A DNA stretch of 10,242 bases from CAZTLI01 sp964614375 (GCA_964614375.1 CAZTLI010000170.1:1-10242), one strand, 5' to 3'. Shown: positions 1 through 6,573, counted from the stretch's first letter. A program made the numbers and translations. Notes: generated from the sequence alone by a model not told the origin.

Positions 1-734
1 TTACCGCCATTACCGCGACAACGATATTGTTTGACGATGACCCCGATGTCAACGCTTTCTATCGCATCAGTGTCTATGGGCTTGATGACTTCCAACCCGT
101 CATCCACATCTCTTTTATAGAAAACGAACTCACGGACTGTTCGCGCGATGCCCAGCAGATGATGGGCGATAGTTTGTTGCTGCCAGACGGAACGACGTTC
201 ACAGTGAACGAAGCCACGGCTGACCATGCCGCACAGGTCAATATCCGCGCGACAGGTGTGCCGGTGGGCGCGGTGACTGTCCTTGTCGGTAGTGAAGATG
301 GTGCGCCGGGGCGGTATGTACTGGTGCTCGAAGGTTTTAGTATCGCCGCGCCGGGTGATAGCGATTTGATGACGGTGCGGATAGGGCCGCGTGCCCGTGC
401 CACCGATATGCAATTCTACATGCTAGCCGGAGAGGGCACGCGCCTCGATCCTTTCCTGCTGTGGGAGGTGGACGATTTCACAGAAAGCATCTGTGACGAT
501 ATTGGACGACGCGACTGCACTGCTGTGCCGTCATTTGTGGGCAGCAGTATCACGTTGACCGCAGGTGGAGGGACAACGATTACATCCGACCGTTTTGATG
601 CGGGACTATTACTCAATCCCGGCACGCCCGACCCGATGTATCTGCGACTAGGTAGTCGTGGGGATGCGACAGCAGGGCGCTATTCTATCGTCGTTATCGG
701 CGAATTACCGCCAGCGAATACAGACAGCGACTAA
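1..734 (+). CDS. Secreted or surface repeat protein, 3' end only (5' end outside window)
   Basis: The reading frame is open from the first base (first full codon at 3) to the TAA at 732-734, so the true start lies outside the window; the TTG at 27 has no claim to be the start. About 243 codons are visible. The protein is rich in G, T, D and V and has two related units of about 120 residues. Each has an aromatic strand, a D-x-x-P stretch and a closing strand around GRYVLVLEGF (codons near 309) or GRYSIVVIGE (codons near 675), roughly 122 codons apart. This resembles the beta-sandwich PPC-type repeats of bacterial extracellular proteins, but I do not recognise a specific family. There are no catalytic motifs and no C-terminal anchor; the last residues are acidic and hydrophilic. 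Any signal peptide would be upstream of the window. A terminator follows 38 bases after the stop, so this is the last gene of its unit. Function unknown. Confidence 0.8.
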   Translation, partial: TAITATTILFDDDPDVNAFYRISVYGLDDFQPVIHISFIENELTDCSRDAQQMMGDSLLLPDGTTFTVNEATADHAAQVNIRATGVPVGAVTVLVGSEDGAPGRYVLVLEGFSIAAPGDSDLMTVRIGPRARATDMQFYMLAGEGTRLDPFLLWEVDDFTESICDDIGRRDCTAVPSFVGSSITLTAGGGTTITSDRFDAGLLLNPGTPDPMYLRLGSRGDATAGRYSIVVIGELPPANTDSD

Positions 735-771
735 CCCACCAGGGCAGTACATATAGATGTTTCATTGAGTG

Positions 772-799
772 CCCTGATAGGCTTTATCAGGGTGTTTTT
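772..799 (+). terminator. Rho-independent terminator after the repeat protein gene
   Basis: A perfect 8-bp stem, CCCTGATA (772-779) with TATCAGGG (785-792), has a 5-base loop and is followed by TGTTTTT. It sits 38 bases after the stop codon of the upstream gene and separates it from otsA. Confidence 0.85.
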
Positions 800-804
800 G
801 TTGA

Positions 805-816
805 ATTTGTACAAAT
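805..816. promoter_or_regulatory. 12-bp perfect palindrome, possible operator upstream of otsA
   Basis: ATTTGTACAAAT reads the same on both strands. It lies just after the terminator, about 140 bases before the otsA start, in the 158-base gap left for the otsA promoter. Its symmetry is that of a dimeric regulator site, but no regulator is identified and chance is possible. No convincing -35/-10 pair was found in this gap. Confidence 0.3.
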
Positions 817-957
817 CCGCCTGAATATCTAACGCATTTCTGTTCAATTTGACCATCTGTAATCGTCTCGCTTTGACGAAACATTAACACTGATGTGGTA
901 GGATGGGGTGTTGATTGTTGCAAGTGACGAGAGGAGATCGAGATTAGGGAGAAATAT

Positions 958-2568
958 ATGACAGGCCAGAACGGTATGGACGACATGACAGGCGAAGCCA
1001 ATCCGCTGATCGTCATCGCATCCAACCGCGGCCCTTTTGCCTTTGAGCGGAATACCGACGGCACATTCACATCACGCCGTGGGGCAGGCGGTCTGGTGAC
1101 CGCCTTAAGCGCACTGGCAGAACGCCACGATGTGCTCTGGGTTGCGGCTGCGCTCAGCCAGGACGATGAAGCGTGGGCAGACCAGCATAATGACACAATT
1201 CAGAATGTCGAAGGCATAGACCTCAAGCTGATCGTGACCGAAAAGGCGCGTTATAACCAATACTATAATGTGATCGCCAATCCGTTGTTGTGGTTCATTC
1301 AGCATCAGTTATGGGATACGCCGCGCCAACCCAGTATCGACCAGTCTATCTGGCAGGGATGGGAGGAAGGCTACCGGGTGATTAATCGCCAATTTGCCGA
1401 AACCATTGCTGATAGCATCGAAACCATACGCAAACAAACGAACCGCCCCGTCATAATCTTCCCACAGGATTATCATCTCTATCTCACACCTTATTACTTA
1501 CGTGAGTGGTTAGGCGATTCGGTACAGATTCAGCCGTTTATTCACATCCCCTGGCCCGGGCCAGATGCGTGGCGAATTCTGCCTGCCGAAATGCGCGACA
1601 CAGTGCTCACAAGCCTGTTACAGTCGGATCGAGTAGGCTTTCAAACCCAGCGCGATGCCTTCAATTTTGTGCAAACCTGTCGGTTTTATCTATCGGAGGC
1701 CCATTCTTATGGCAGTCGTAATTCAATTGAGTATCAGGGACGCACCGTTGGCGCCTGGGCCTATCCGATTTCGGTAGATGTCGAAAAACTGGAATCGCTG
1801 GCCGAAGAGCCACAAACCCGCCTGTTGAAGTCGCAGTTGATTAACTATATTGGCGACAATAAGCTCATCTTGCGTACTGACCGCATCGAACCGAGTAAAA
1901 ATATCCTGCGCGGTTTACAGGCGTTTCGGGCGCTGCTGGAAAACCATCCCGAACATCATGGCAAAGTGCAAATGCTGGCGCTGCTCGTCCCATCGCGGAT
2001 GGAAGTATATGAATACCAGAGTTATCTGCAAGAAATCATGGCAGAAGCCGGGATGATTAATGCGGCGTTTAGCGATGCGTTCTGGGAGCCTGTCCGTATC
2101 ATTGTGGGCGATAGCTATCATCGGGCGATTGCCGCCATGCAGCTTTACGACATATTGCTCGTTAATCCGATTGCCGACGGCATGAATCTCGTCGCCAAAG
2201 AAGGGGTGCTCGTCAATCAACGGGATGGCGTGCTGTTGCTATCTGAACATGCCGGGGCGTTTTATGAGCTAGGTGATCACGCCCTGACCGTGACCCCATT
2301 TGATATTTATAGTACAGCCCGTGCGATGCACCATGCCCTCACCATGCCGGCTGATGAAAAGCAGCGGCGGGCGATGGCTTTACGTAAAATTGTCCAGAGC
2401 AGGGGTGTACGCCGCTGGTTTTATGCACAGGTGGATGACGCGCTTAAAGCGGTCAACAACCAATCCAACAACGCTTCAACATCCGATACACCCGAAACCA
2501 TCACATCTGAGGCAGCGCCAACAGCGGGTGGCATATCGTCCGATTCGACCCCGACTGCCAGTGCATAA
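958..2568 (+). CDS. otsA: Trehalose-6-phosphate synthase, GT20 family (OtsA-like)
   Basis: Glycosyltransferase family 20, 536 residues, expected to join UDP-glucose (or another NDP-glucose) to glucose-6-phosphate in the cytoplasm, giving trehalose-6-phosphate. Visible landmarks: SNRGP (22-26) and the glycine-rich GAGGLVTAL (42-50) of the sugar-phosphate site; QDYHL (170-174) with the conserved Asp; HIPWPGP (196-202); the donor-phosphate pair R309 and K314 in DRIEPSKN; and DGMNLVAKE (407-415). The RIEPSKN and LLVPSRMEVYEY wording is closer to the divergent actinobacterial GT20 group, which also contains VldE-type pseudoglycosyltransferases, than to E. coli OtsA, so the exact product is less certain than the fold. 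The ATG at 958 is supported by AGGGAG (946-951) six bases upstream. The last 40 or so residues (S/T/P/A rich) lie beyond the catalytic domain and are read from the strand opposite otsB. The phosphatase partner is encoded convergently next door. Confidence 0.88.
   Translation: MTGQNGMDDMTGEANPLIVIASNRGPFAFERNTDGTFTSRRGAGGLVTALSALAERHDVLWVAAALSQDDEAWADQHNDTIQNVEGIDLKLIVTEKARYNQYYNVIANPLLWFIQHQLWDTPRQPSIDQSIWQGWEEGYRVINRQFAETIADSIETIRKQTNRPVIIFPQDYHLYLTPYYLREWLGDSVQIQPFIHIPWPGPDAWRILPAEMRDTVLTSLLQSDRVGFQTQRDAFNFVQTCRFYLSEAHSYGSRNSIEYQGRTVGAWAYPISVDVEKLESLAEEPQTRLLKSQLINYIGDNKLILRTDRIEPSKNILRGLQAFRALLENHPEHHGKVQMLALLVPSRMEVYEYQSYLQEIMAEAGMINAAFSDAFWEPVRIIVGDSYHRAIAAMQLYDILLVNPIADGMNLVAKEGVLVNQRDGVLLLSEHAGAFYELGDHALTVTPFDIYSTARAMHHALTMPADEKQRRAMALRKIVQSRGVRRWFYAQVDDALKAVNNQSNNASTSDTPETITSEAAPTAGGISSDSTPTASA
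2421..2568. other. Tail-to-tail coding overlap of otsA and otsB (148 bp)
   Basis: Both strands code here. The plus strand encodes the low-complexity end of OtsA (about residues 488-536) and the minus strand encodes the conserved end of OtsB. Both stop codons are in place (TAA 2566-2568 on plus, TAA 2423-2421 on minus). Convergent transcripts would share at least this length of antisense complementarity. No terminator hairpin was seen for either gene. Confidence 0.85.
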
Positions 2569-3236
2569 CACACGCCCTGTTCGCGTAGATGCTGCGCCAT
2601 CCGCAAGGCATCGACATCTGTCGTGTCGTCCCCAAGATAGAGTGCCGCATCGAGCTGGTAATCATGGATAAGCTGATGGAAAGCTGTGCCTTTATCAACG
2701 TCAATGGGCGGACGCACTTCAAAAACCATGCGCCCGGCAAACAGCCTCAGACCGTGTTCAGTCGTAATGCGCTCCAAAATGGGGCGAAGGGCAGTGGCAG
2801 TAACGTCGGGTTGGGTTGTGTTGCGGTAGTGAATAGAAAGCGTCGCGCCTTTATCTTCGACCCACACACCATCGGGCTGCTGCGCCTCAACGCGCTGTTT
2901 CGCCGCTTCCAATTGCGGGCGATAGGGGACAACTGTTGGAGCAACCTCAACCCGACCATCGTGCCAGCGTTCCAGACCATGATTGCCGATGTAGACCAAT
3001 TCAGGCAAATCGACTCGTGCCCGAACATCCGCTGCCCCGCGTCCAGAAATGACGGCGACCAGCGCCAGATGATGGTGAAGCTGCTGCAACAAGGCGCGGT
3101 TTCGTGGCGTTGGTTGCGCCGCCGATGGCACAGCGACAATCGGGCTAATCGTGCCGTCCATATCGGTGATGAGGCCGATGCGCTGGTGGTTTATCAAAGT
3201 CAATAAACTGGTGGATATTGCATCTTGCCAGTACAT
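2421..3236 (-). CDS. otsB: Trehalose-6-phosphate phosphatase (HAD superfamily, OtsB)
   Basis: A 271-residue HAD-type phosphatase that should dephosphorylate trehalose-6-phosphate to trehalose. All family motifs are present: DMDGT (25-29) with nucleophile D25 and general acid D27; SGR (64-66); GNHGLE (84-89); the EVRP...DKG segment (173-183) with K182; and GDDTTD (202-207) for Mg2+. The length is normal for single-domain OtsB. The ATG at 3236 has no clear Shine-Dalgarno site and lies only 39 bases from the divergent pfkB-type start, so the start is less certain than the frame; M26 inside motif I is too late to be the start. The 3' end runs 148 bases into otsA on the other strand, and the overlapped OtsB residues (about 223-271) are ordinary OtsB C-terminus, so this gene is the conserved partner in the overlap. 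Confidence 0.92.
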   Translation of the reverse strand: MYWQDAISTSLLTLINHQRIGLITDMDGTISPIVAVPSAAQPTPRNRALLQQLHHHLALVAVISGRGAADVRARVDLPELVYIGNHGLERWHDGRVEVAPTVVPYRPQLEAAKQRVEAQQPDGVWVEDKGATLSIHYRNTTQPDVTATALRPILERITTEHGLRLFAGRMVFEVRPPIDVDKGTAFHQLIHDYQLDAALYLGDDTTDVDALRMAQHLREQGVCYALAVGVESDDMPPAVGAASDVMVSGVSDVEALLDWLLTALSASSTCA

Positions 3237-3262
3237 ATATCGTCACAACAGGCATACTTATC

Positions 3263-3268
3263 AGGAGG
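3263..3268 (+). promoter_or_regulatory. Strong Shine-Dalgarno site fixing the PfkB-family start
   Basis: A full AGGAGG is followed by seven bases and then ATG at 3276. It decides against the longer in-frame GTG/TTG-type starts from 3225 onwards, which would overlap the otsB 5' end. Confidence 0.85.
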
Positions 3269-3275
3269 AAAAAAC

Positions 3276-4262
3276 ATGGGTTACAAACGGATTATCACAG
3301 TCACGTTGAACCCGTCACTGGATCGCACCATATTCACGCACTATCTCGCCGTAGGGTATCATAATACCTTGACCGAAACAACCCGGCTTGATTCGGGTGG
3401 GCGAGGCGTACACATTTCACGCGCGTTGCATAAGTTAGGATTTACGACCGAAGCCGTGATTCTGCTCGGCAATGATGCCATTGGCGCAGCCTACCGCGCC
3501 TTACTGGATACGGCTGATTTTCCGGTGCATTTTGTGCGTTGTGACGGGCAAACACGCAGCAACACGATTATTCTGGATACGGGTCAACAGAACGAAACAC
3601 AGCTCATTGAAGAGAGCGAAGCTAAAGATGCAGATTCGCTTCGCGAAATAGAGCAACTGCTCAAGCAGCATGTCACCGCCGATGACATCGTGGTTTTTGG
3701 CGGCACGCTCCCACATGGCCTCCCAACCGATACCTACGCCCGCCTCATCCAAACTGTGAAAAATGTCGGTGCAGCCGTTGCGCTATTGACGCATGGGGAA
3801 CCTTTGTCATTGGCATTAGAACAAAAACCGGATATTGTGCTCGTGGGGCAGCGTGAATTAGAGACCCTATTCAACTATCCCGTTCGCACGCCGCAAGATG
3901 TGATTTATACCTGCGGAAAATTGTCCGAACGCGGTGTTGGAATGCTCATTGTGATGCAAGATGAAGACAATGAGCCGATTCTAATCAAAGGTCAGCGGGC
4001 ATGGATGGCGCATTTCTCCGGTCAAGTTCTGCGCGAAAGTACCACCAGCGGTTTGTATTCAGCGATGATGGCGGGTTTCCTCATGGCCTATGCACAGGAT
4101 AAAACGCTGCCAGAAGCCCTGGAACTGGGTACGGCAGATGCCATCTATACGCGCAGTCAAATTGGCCCGGAATTTGGCACGTTGGACGAGATTGCTACGC
4201 ATATCGAAGAAGTCGATGTACAGGAAGTCAATCATACGCCCAAAGAGACCTCCAACGCCTAA
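3276..4262 (+). CDS. PfkB-family (FruK/LacC-like) protein with degenerate catalytic motif
   Basis: 328 residues with the ribokinase/PfkB fold, closest in layout to 1-phosphofructokinase and tagatose-6-phosphate kinase. Seen: VTLNPSLDRT (9-18); SGGRGVHISRALHKLG (40-55), the first PfkB signature, but with His where the sugar-binding Asn is usual; GGTLPHGLP (142-150); KPDIVLVGQRELETL (184-198), where the usual PN-x-x-E has lost its Asn. The second signature, normally GAGD followed by a small-residue stretch, reads GLYS (259-262) before AMMAGFL, so the catalytic base Asp is Ser262 and the anion-hole glycines are altered. In the family this Asp is needed for phosphotransfer, so I infer a non-catalytic sugar-phosphate-binding protein or an enzyme with changed chemistry. 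The start is fixed by AGGAGG. It diverges from otsB with 39 bases between starts and ends before a strong terminator. The C-terminal tail (about 312-328) is hydrophilic. Confidence 0.82.
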   Translation: MGYKRIITVTLNPSLDRTIFTHYLAVGYHNTLTETTRLDSGGRGVHISRALHKLGFTTEAVILLGNDAIGAAYRALLDTADFPVHFVRCDGQTRSNTIILDTGQQNETQLIEESEAKDADSLREIEQLLKQHVTADDIVVFGGTLPHGLPTDTYARLIQTVKNVGAAVALLTHGEPLSLALEQKPDIVLVGQRELETLFNYPVRTPQDVIYTCGKLSERGVGMLIVMQDEDNEPILIKGQRAWMAHFSGQVLRESTTSGLYSAMMAGFLMAYAQDKTLPEALELGTADAIYTRSQIGPEFGTLDEIATHIEEVDVQEVNHTPKETSNA

Positions 4263-4263
4263 A

Positions 4264-4292
4264 TTCAGGTGTATATATTGTGCCGATATGAT
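4264..4292 (+). promoter_or_regulatory. Weak promoter candidate for the TfoX-domain gene, inside the terminator
   Basis: TTCAGG (4264-4269, 3 of 6 to the -35 consensus), 17 bases, then TATGAT (4287-4292, 5 of 6 to the -10 consensus). Transcription from here would start near 4299, inside the terminator loop, so the transcript would carry only the 3' arm of the hairpin and would escape termination. Confidence 0.25.
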
Positions 4293-4318
4293 AGTATAGC
4301 TGTATATCGGCACTTTTT
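4280..4318 (+). terminator. Rho-independent terminator after the PfkB-family gene
   Basis: A perfect 10-bp stem, GTGCCGATAT (4280-4289) with ATATCGGCAC (4304-4313), has a 14-base loop and is followed by TTTTT (4314-4318). It starts 17 bases after the stop codon and ends 16 bases before the next start. Confidence 0.88.
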
Positions 4319-4334
4319 GATCCGGCGTATCTGT

Positions 4335-4592
4335 ATGTCTGAATTAACAAAACTCAAGAATCTAGGGTACAAAACGGCGCAATGGTTACATGATATAGGC
4401 ATTCATACTGGCGACGATATTGCCGGGTTGGGCGCAGTTGAGGTTTATAAACGCTTGAAGGACAGTCGTCCCGGTGTGTCCGTGCTAGCGCTATATGCGT
4501 TGCAGGGTGCGCTGATGGACTTGCATTGGAATCAACTTCCCGAAGATGTGAAAGCCGATTTAATCCGTCAACTGGAGAACGACGATTCGTAG
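4335..4592 (+). CDS. Stand-alone TfoX C-terminal domain protein
   Basis: An 85-residue protein made only of the TfoX C-terminal domain (helix-hairpin-helix-like). Typical features: LKNLGYKTAQWLHDIGI (7-23), GLGAVEVYKRLK (32-43), and ALYALQGALMDLHWNQLP (52-69). In Haemophilus, TfoX/Sxy is a competence activator with an extra N-terminal domain. Single-domain versions occur in many bacteria without known function, so competence should not be inferred. I chose the ATG at 4335 because homologues begin with this short lead and the upstream 22 codons read through the preceding terminator hairpin. No good Shine-Dalgarno site is seen. The preceding terminator suggests its own promoter. It converges on the lipoprotein gene with 15 bases between stops. 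Confidence 0.85.
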   Translation: MSELTKLKNLGYKTAQWLHDIGIHTGDDIAGLGAVEVYKRLKDSRPGVSVLALYALQGALMDLHWNQLPEDVKADLIRQLENDDS

Positions 4593-4607
4593 CTGGATTA
4601 CCGCGTA

Positions 4608-5168
4608 CTATCGGGGCGTGAATGTCATCGAATCGGCTATTGCGTAGGCGGTTTCCAGGTGACTTTCCATTTCGTCTGTCGGCGTCGCAAAGAGCAAAAT
4701 CCCATAACCATTATCAAAATCCACAACGATGAGCACCACATCAATGGTTGTCGCGACGAAAGTGGCAGTCCCGCGGGCGATAACACCGGACTCATCGCCA
4801 AAGTGCCGGGTTTCGGCCTCAGCAAATGTATAGGCAGCGTCACCATCTGCCGAAAATGTTTGTGTCTGCGCGAACGTCAATACGTCGGCAGCCGTGTCGC
4901 CGCGATTCGCCCCTGCGGTAAAGGCAAGTCCGCCTGCATGACCTGTCAACAGGCCAAAAATACCCAGATTATCCATCCCAATCTGTGCGTCTCGATTGTT
5001 TGCCAGCGCCAGCGTTGGCCCTGTCGGTTTTGCTAACCATCCCTCGGGATAGGTGAGTGTGAGCGTACCGTCGCGCGTCTGGATAGTGGCACTATTGCCA
5101 TTGCCACATGCAGTTAACAGGCTGCACAACAGAACAACACAGGCTAGAATTGCCGAACGACTCTGCAT
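4608..5168 (-). CDS. Lipoprotein, possibly PsbP/Mog1-like fold
   Basis: A 186-residue predicted lipoprotein. The N-terminus MQSRSAILACVVLLCSLLTAC has a positive charge, a hydrophobic core and a lipobox LTAC, with lipidation expected at C21. The mature part begins with a flexible GNGNSA and continues with DGTLTLTYPEGWLA (33-46), LALANN (53-58) and a C-terminal strand-helix pair, GYGILLFATPTDEMESHLETA (154-174) and IADSMTF. That order (YPEGW, LANN, final IADSM-F) recalls small PsbP/Mog1-like lipoproteins, but this is resemblance only and no function is assigned. I chose ATG 5168 over the in-frame TTG at 5183 because GGAAG lies eight bases upstream and the signal peptide is then typical. It follows the phosphoacceptor-domain gene by 27 bases on the same strand, so the two are probably co-transcribed. 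Confidence 0.82.
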   Translation of the reverse strand: MQSRSAILACVVLLCSLLTACGNGNSATIQTRDGTLTLTYPEGWLAKPTGPTLALANNRDAQIGMDNLGIFGLLTGHAGGLAFTAGANRGDTAADVLTFAQTQTFSADGDAAYTFAEAETRHFGDESGVIARGTATFVATTIDVVLIVVDFDNGYGILLFATPTDEMESHLETAYAIADSMTFTPR

Positions 5169-5195
5169 AGATACAGCTTCCAATGGCGAATAGAG

Positions 5196-5591
5196 CTAAA
5201 TTTTATCATCGGCAATCATACCGTCTTCAGCTTGATCCACCCAGTCCAGTATCGACTGTCCAGCATCGTAAATCGTTTGAATGTGTTGTTTGGTGGTCGG
5301 GGTCAGTGTGCCACTATAACCTTCCAGCAGCATCGCGGCGAAACTCACCACGATATTGATGGGTGACCGCACCTTATGTTGTGTTAAAGCGGGTGGGTCG
5401 CCAGTTTTCCATCCACTCAATGTTTGAATACTACTACGTAACTTGCGCGCCCCTTTTATGATTTCTTCAATGTCTCCGCGCTGTTGTGAGTTGATGTCCG
5501 ATTCAGCTTTGAGGAGTGAATTCGTCGCTGTAAAAATCGTGTCAATCTGCTTTTGCAAGTCGGTAGTCATGATGTTGGGTTGTTTTGCCAC
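5196..5591 (-). CDS. Orphan histidine-kinase phosphoacceptor (HisKA/DHp) domain protein
   Basis: 131 residues. Residues 8-60 are helical and charged. The rest matches a histidine-kinase dimerisation and phosphoacceptor domain: QHKVRSPINIVVSFAAMLLE (71-90) carries the H-box with H72, R75 and P77, followed by GYSGTLTPTTKQHIQTIYDAG (91-111), the usual turn and second helix, and SILDWVDQAED. The protein ends there, so the ATP-binding domain (N, G1, F and G2 boxes) is absent, and no second reading frame for it follows: the next gene is a lipoprotein. It could take phosphate from another kinase, act as a dimerisation competitor, or be a remnant. The start is a GTG at 5591; an in-frame ATG at 5570 is possible, and neither has a strong Shine-Dalgarno site. 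A good promoter lies about 50 bases upstream. Confidence 0.75.
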   Translation of the reverse strand: MAKQPNIMTTDLQKQIDTIFTATNSLLKAESDINSQQRGDIEEIIKGARKLRSSIQTLSGWKTGDPPALTQHKVRSPINIVVSFAAMLLEGYSGTLTPTTKQHIQTIYDAGQSILDWVDQAEDGMIADDKI

Positions 5592-5645
5592 TTAAATGCA
5601 GCCTGTCACTATCGAACATTGTATCACGCTTCACATTTGTCCGAT

Positions 5646-5673
5646 ATTTTATTGTGGCAGAATATCCGGTCAA
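5646..5673 (-). promoter_or_regulatory. Sigma-70-type promoter for the phosphoacceptor/lipoprotein pair
   Basis: On the minus strand, TTGACC (5673-5668, 5 of 6) is followed after 16 bases by TAAAAT (5651-5646, 5 of 6). Transcription would begin near 5639, giving a leader of about 48 bases before the GTG at 5591. The stretch 5674-5844 behind it shows no gene; it holds an AT-rich run with GTAAT-A-ATTAC and a bulged GC-rich hairpin just after rsmG that lacks a U-run. Confidence 0.55.
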
Positions 5674-5844
5674 GGTAGAGGCGCGCGTTACAGATTATTG
5701 ATAGCTCACGAAATAATGTAATAATTACCGTAATACTTCCTGTTTCTTTCCTGTTTATCAGGGGCCATTCAGGCCGCCAACGGCACATCAAAGGGGGGAA
5801 TAGCTGCTGCCCTCTGGTTGCCACAGGTGTGAAATCCAGGAGGG

Positions 5845-6558
5845 CTAGAGGGGTTTGCGGGTGGGTGTGCCCGGCGAACGCGGATAGGGGCGCGGGGTGG
5901 GGTCGGTCTTGTCGATGACGACCAGATAGTGCCCATCATTGACGTTCGGCAGTTGGATGTGCTCAATCGCGTGCAGTCGTCCGCCAAGCAATGCCAGCGC
6001 GCGTTGAGCGTCGTTTGCTTCGGCATGGGCTGTATCGCCCTTCATCGCGATGCACCGCCCGCCGACCTTTGCCAACGGCAGCAAATACTCGACTAATGCA
6101 GGCAGCCGTGCCACCGCCCGCGCGACAACCAGATCGTACTGCGCGCGATGTTCTGGCATGTGCCCGGCATCTTCTGCCCGCGCGTGCAGTGATTGTGCGT
6201 TTTGTAGACCAAGAAGTTTAATAACATGCGCTAAGAAAGAGACCTTTTTACCAGTCGCTTCCATCAGCGTGACTTGAATATCTGGAAAAGCGATTTTCAA
6301 TGGTAAACCTGGAAAGCCAGCGCCCGTACCCACGTCAATAAGGCGCAAGTCGGGGCGCATCGCCATCCCGCGCACAATAGATAGCGAGTCTAAGAAGTGC
6401 CGTATACGCAGCGCATCCGCCTCAAGCATCCCTTTGCCAGTGAGATTGACGCGCGTGTTCCAGTCGATGAGTTCACGCGCATAGCTGTCGAACTGCGCTA
6501 TTTGCGTTTCTGTGAGTGTAATTCCAAAAAGGTCGTGGGCTTCTTGTGCGAGGGTCAT
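5845..6558 (-). CDS. rsmG: 16S rRNA (guanine(527)-N7)-methyltransferase RsmG
   Basis: 237 residues, the normal size for RsmG, which puts the N7 methyl on G527 of 16S rRNA using S-adenosylmethionine. Its loss in several bacteria gives low-level streptomycin resistance. Visible: NLTG (38-41), the HFLDSLS stretch (54-60), SAM-binding motif I DVGTGAGFPGLPLKIAFP (75-92), the motif around VTLMEATGKKVSFL (95-108), ARAVARLPALVEYLLP (145-160), CIAMKG and the family C-terminus with YPRSPGTP. The ATG at 6558 gives the expected N-terminus (helix with LTETQIAQF), although no clear Shine-Dalgarno site is seen. It lies 47 bases after the stop of the secreted-protein gene on the same strand, with a hairpin between. 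It is not beside mnmG or parA/parB, its partners in many genomes. Confidence 0.95.
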   Translation of the reverse strand: MTLAQEAHDLFGITLTETQIAQFDSYARELIDWNTRVNLTGKGMLEADALRIRHFLDSLSIVRGMAMRPDLRLIDVGTGAGFPGLPLKIAFPDIQVTLMEATGKKVSFLAHVIKLLGLQNAQSLHARAEDAGHMPEHRAQYDLVVARAVARLPALVEYLLPLAKVGGRCIAMKGDTAHAEANDAQRALALLGGRLHAIEHIQLPNVNDGHYLVVIDKTDPTPRPYPRSPGTPTRKPL

Positions 6559-6573
6559 GCAGAGACAAAAGAT

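Noticed and set aside
741..775. AGGGCA/TGCCCT pairing that would compete with the terminator at 772-799
   Set aside because: Looks like an antiterminator, but it is only 6 bp with a 23-base loop and lies after the stop codon, where attenuation control of a downstream gene is not otherwise indicated.
873..904. TTGACG and TAGGAT as an otsA promoter
   Set aside because: The spacer is 20 bases and the -10 is only 4 of 6, too poor to list as a promoter.
762..1196. Minus-strand reading frame of 144 codons covering the otsA 5' end
   Set aside because: It runs through a terminator and opposite conserved GT20 motifs and shows no domain.
2589..3206. Long plus-strand reading frame of 205 codons opposite otsB
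   Set aside because: The minus strand encodes a complete OtsB with all HAD motifs; the plus frame has no recognisable domain and is a shadow.
5800..5844. Bulged GC-rich hairpin just after the rsmG stop
   Set aside because: The stem is reasonable on the minus strand but no U-run follows, so a Rho-independent terminator is not supported.
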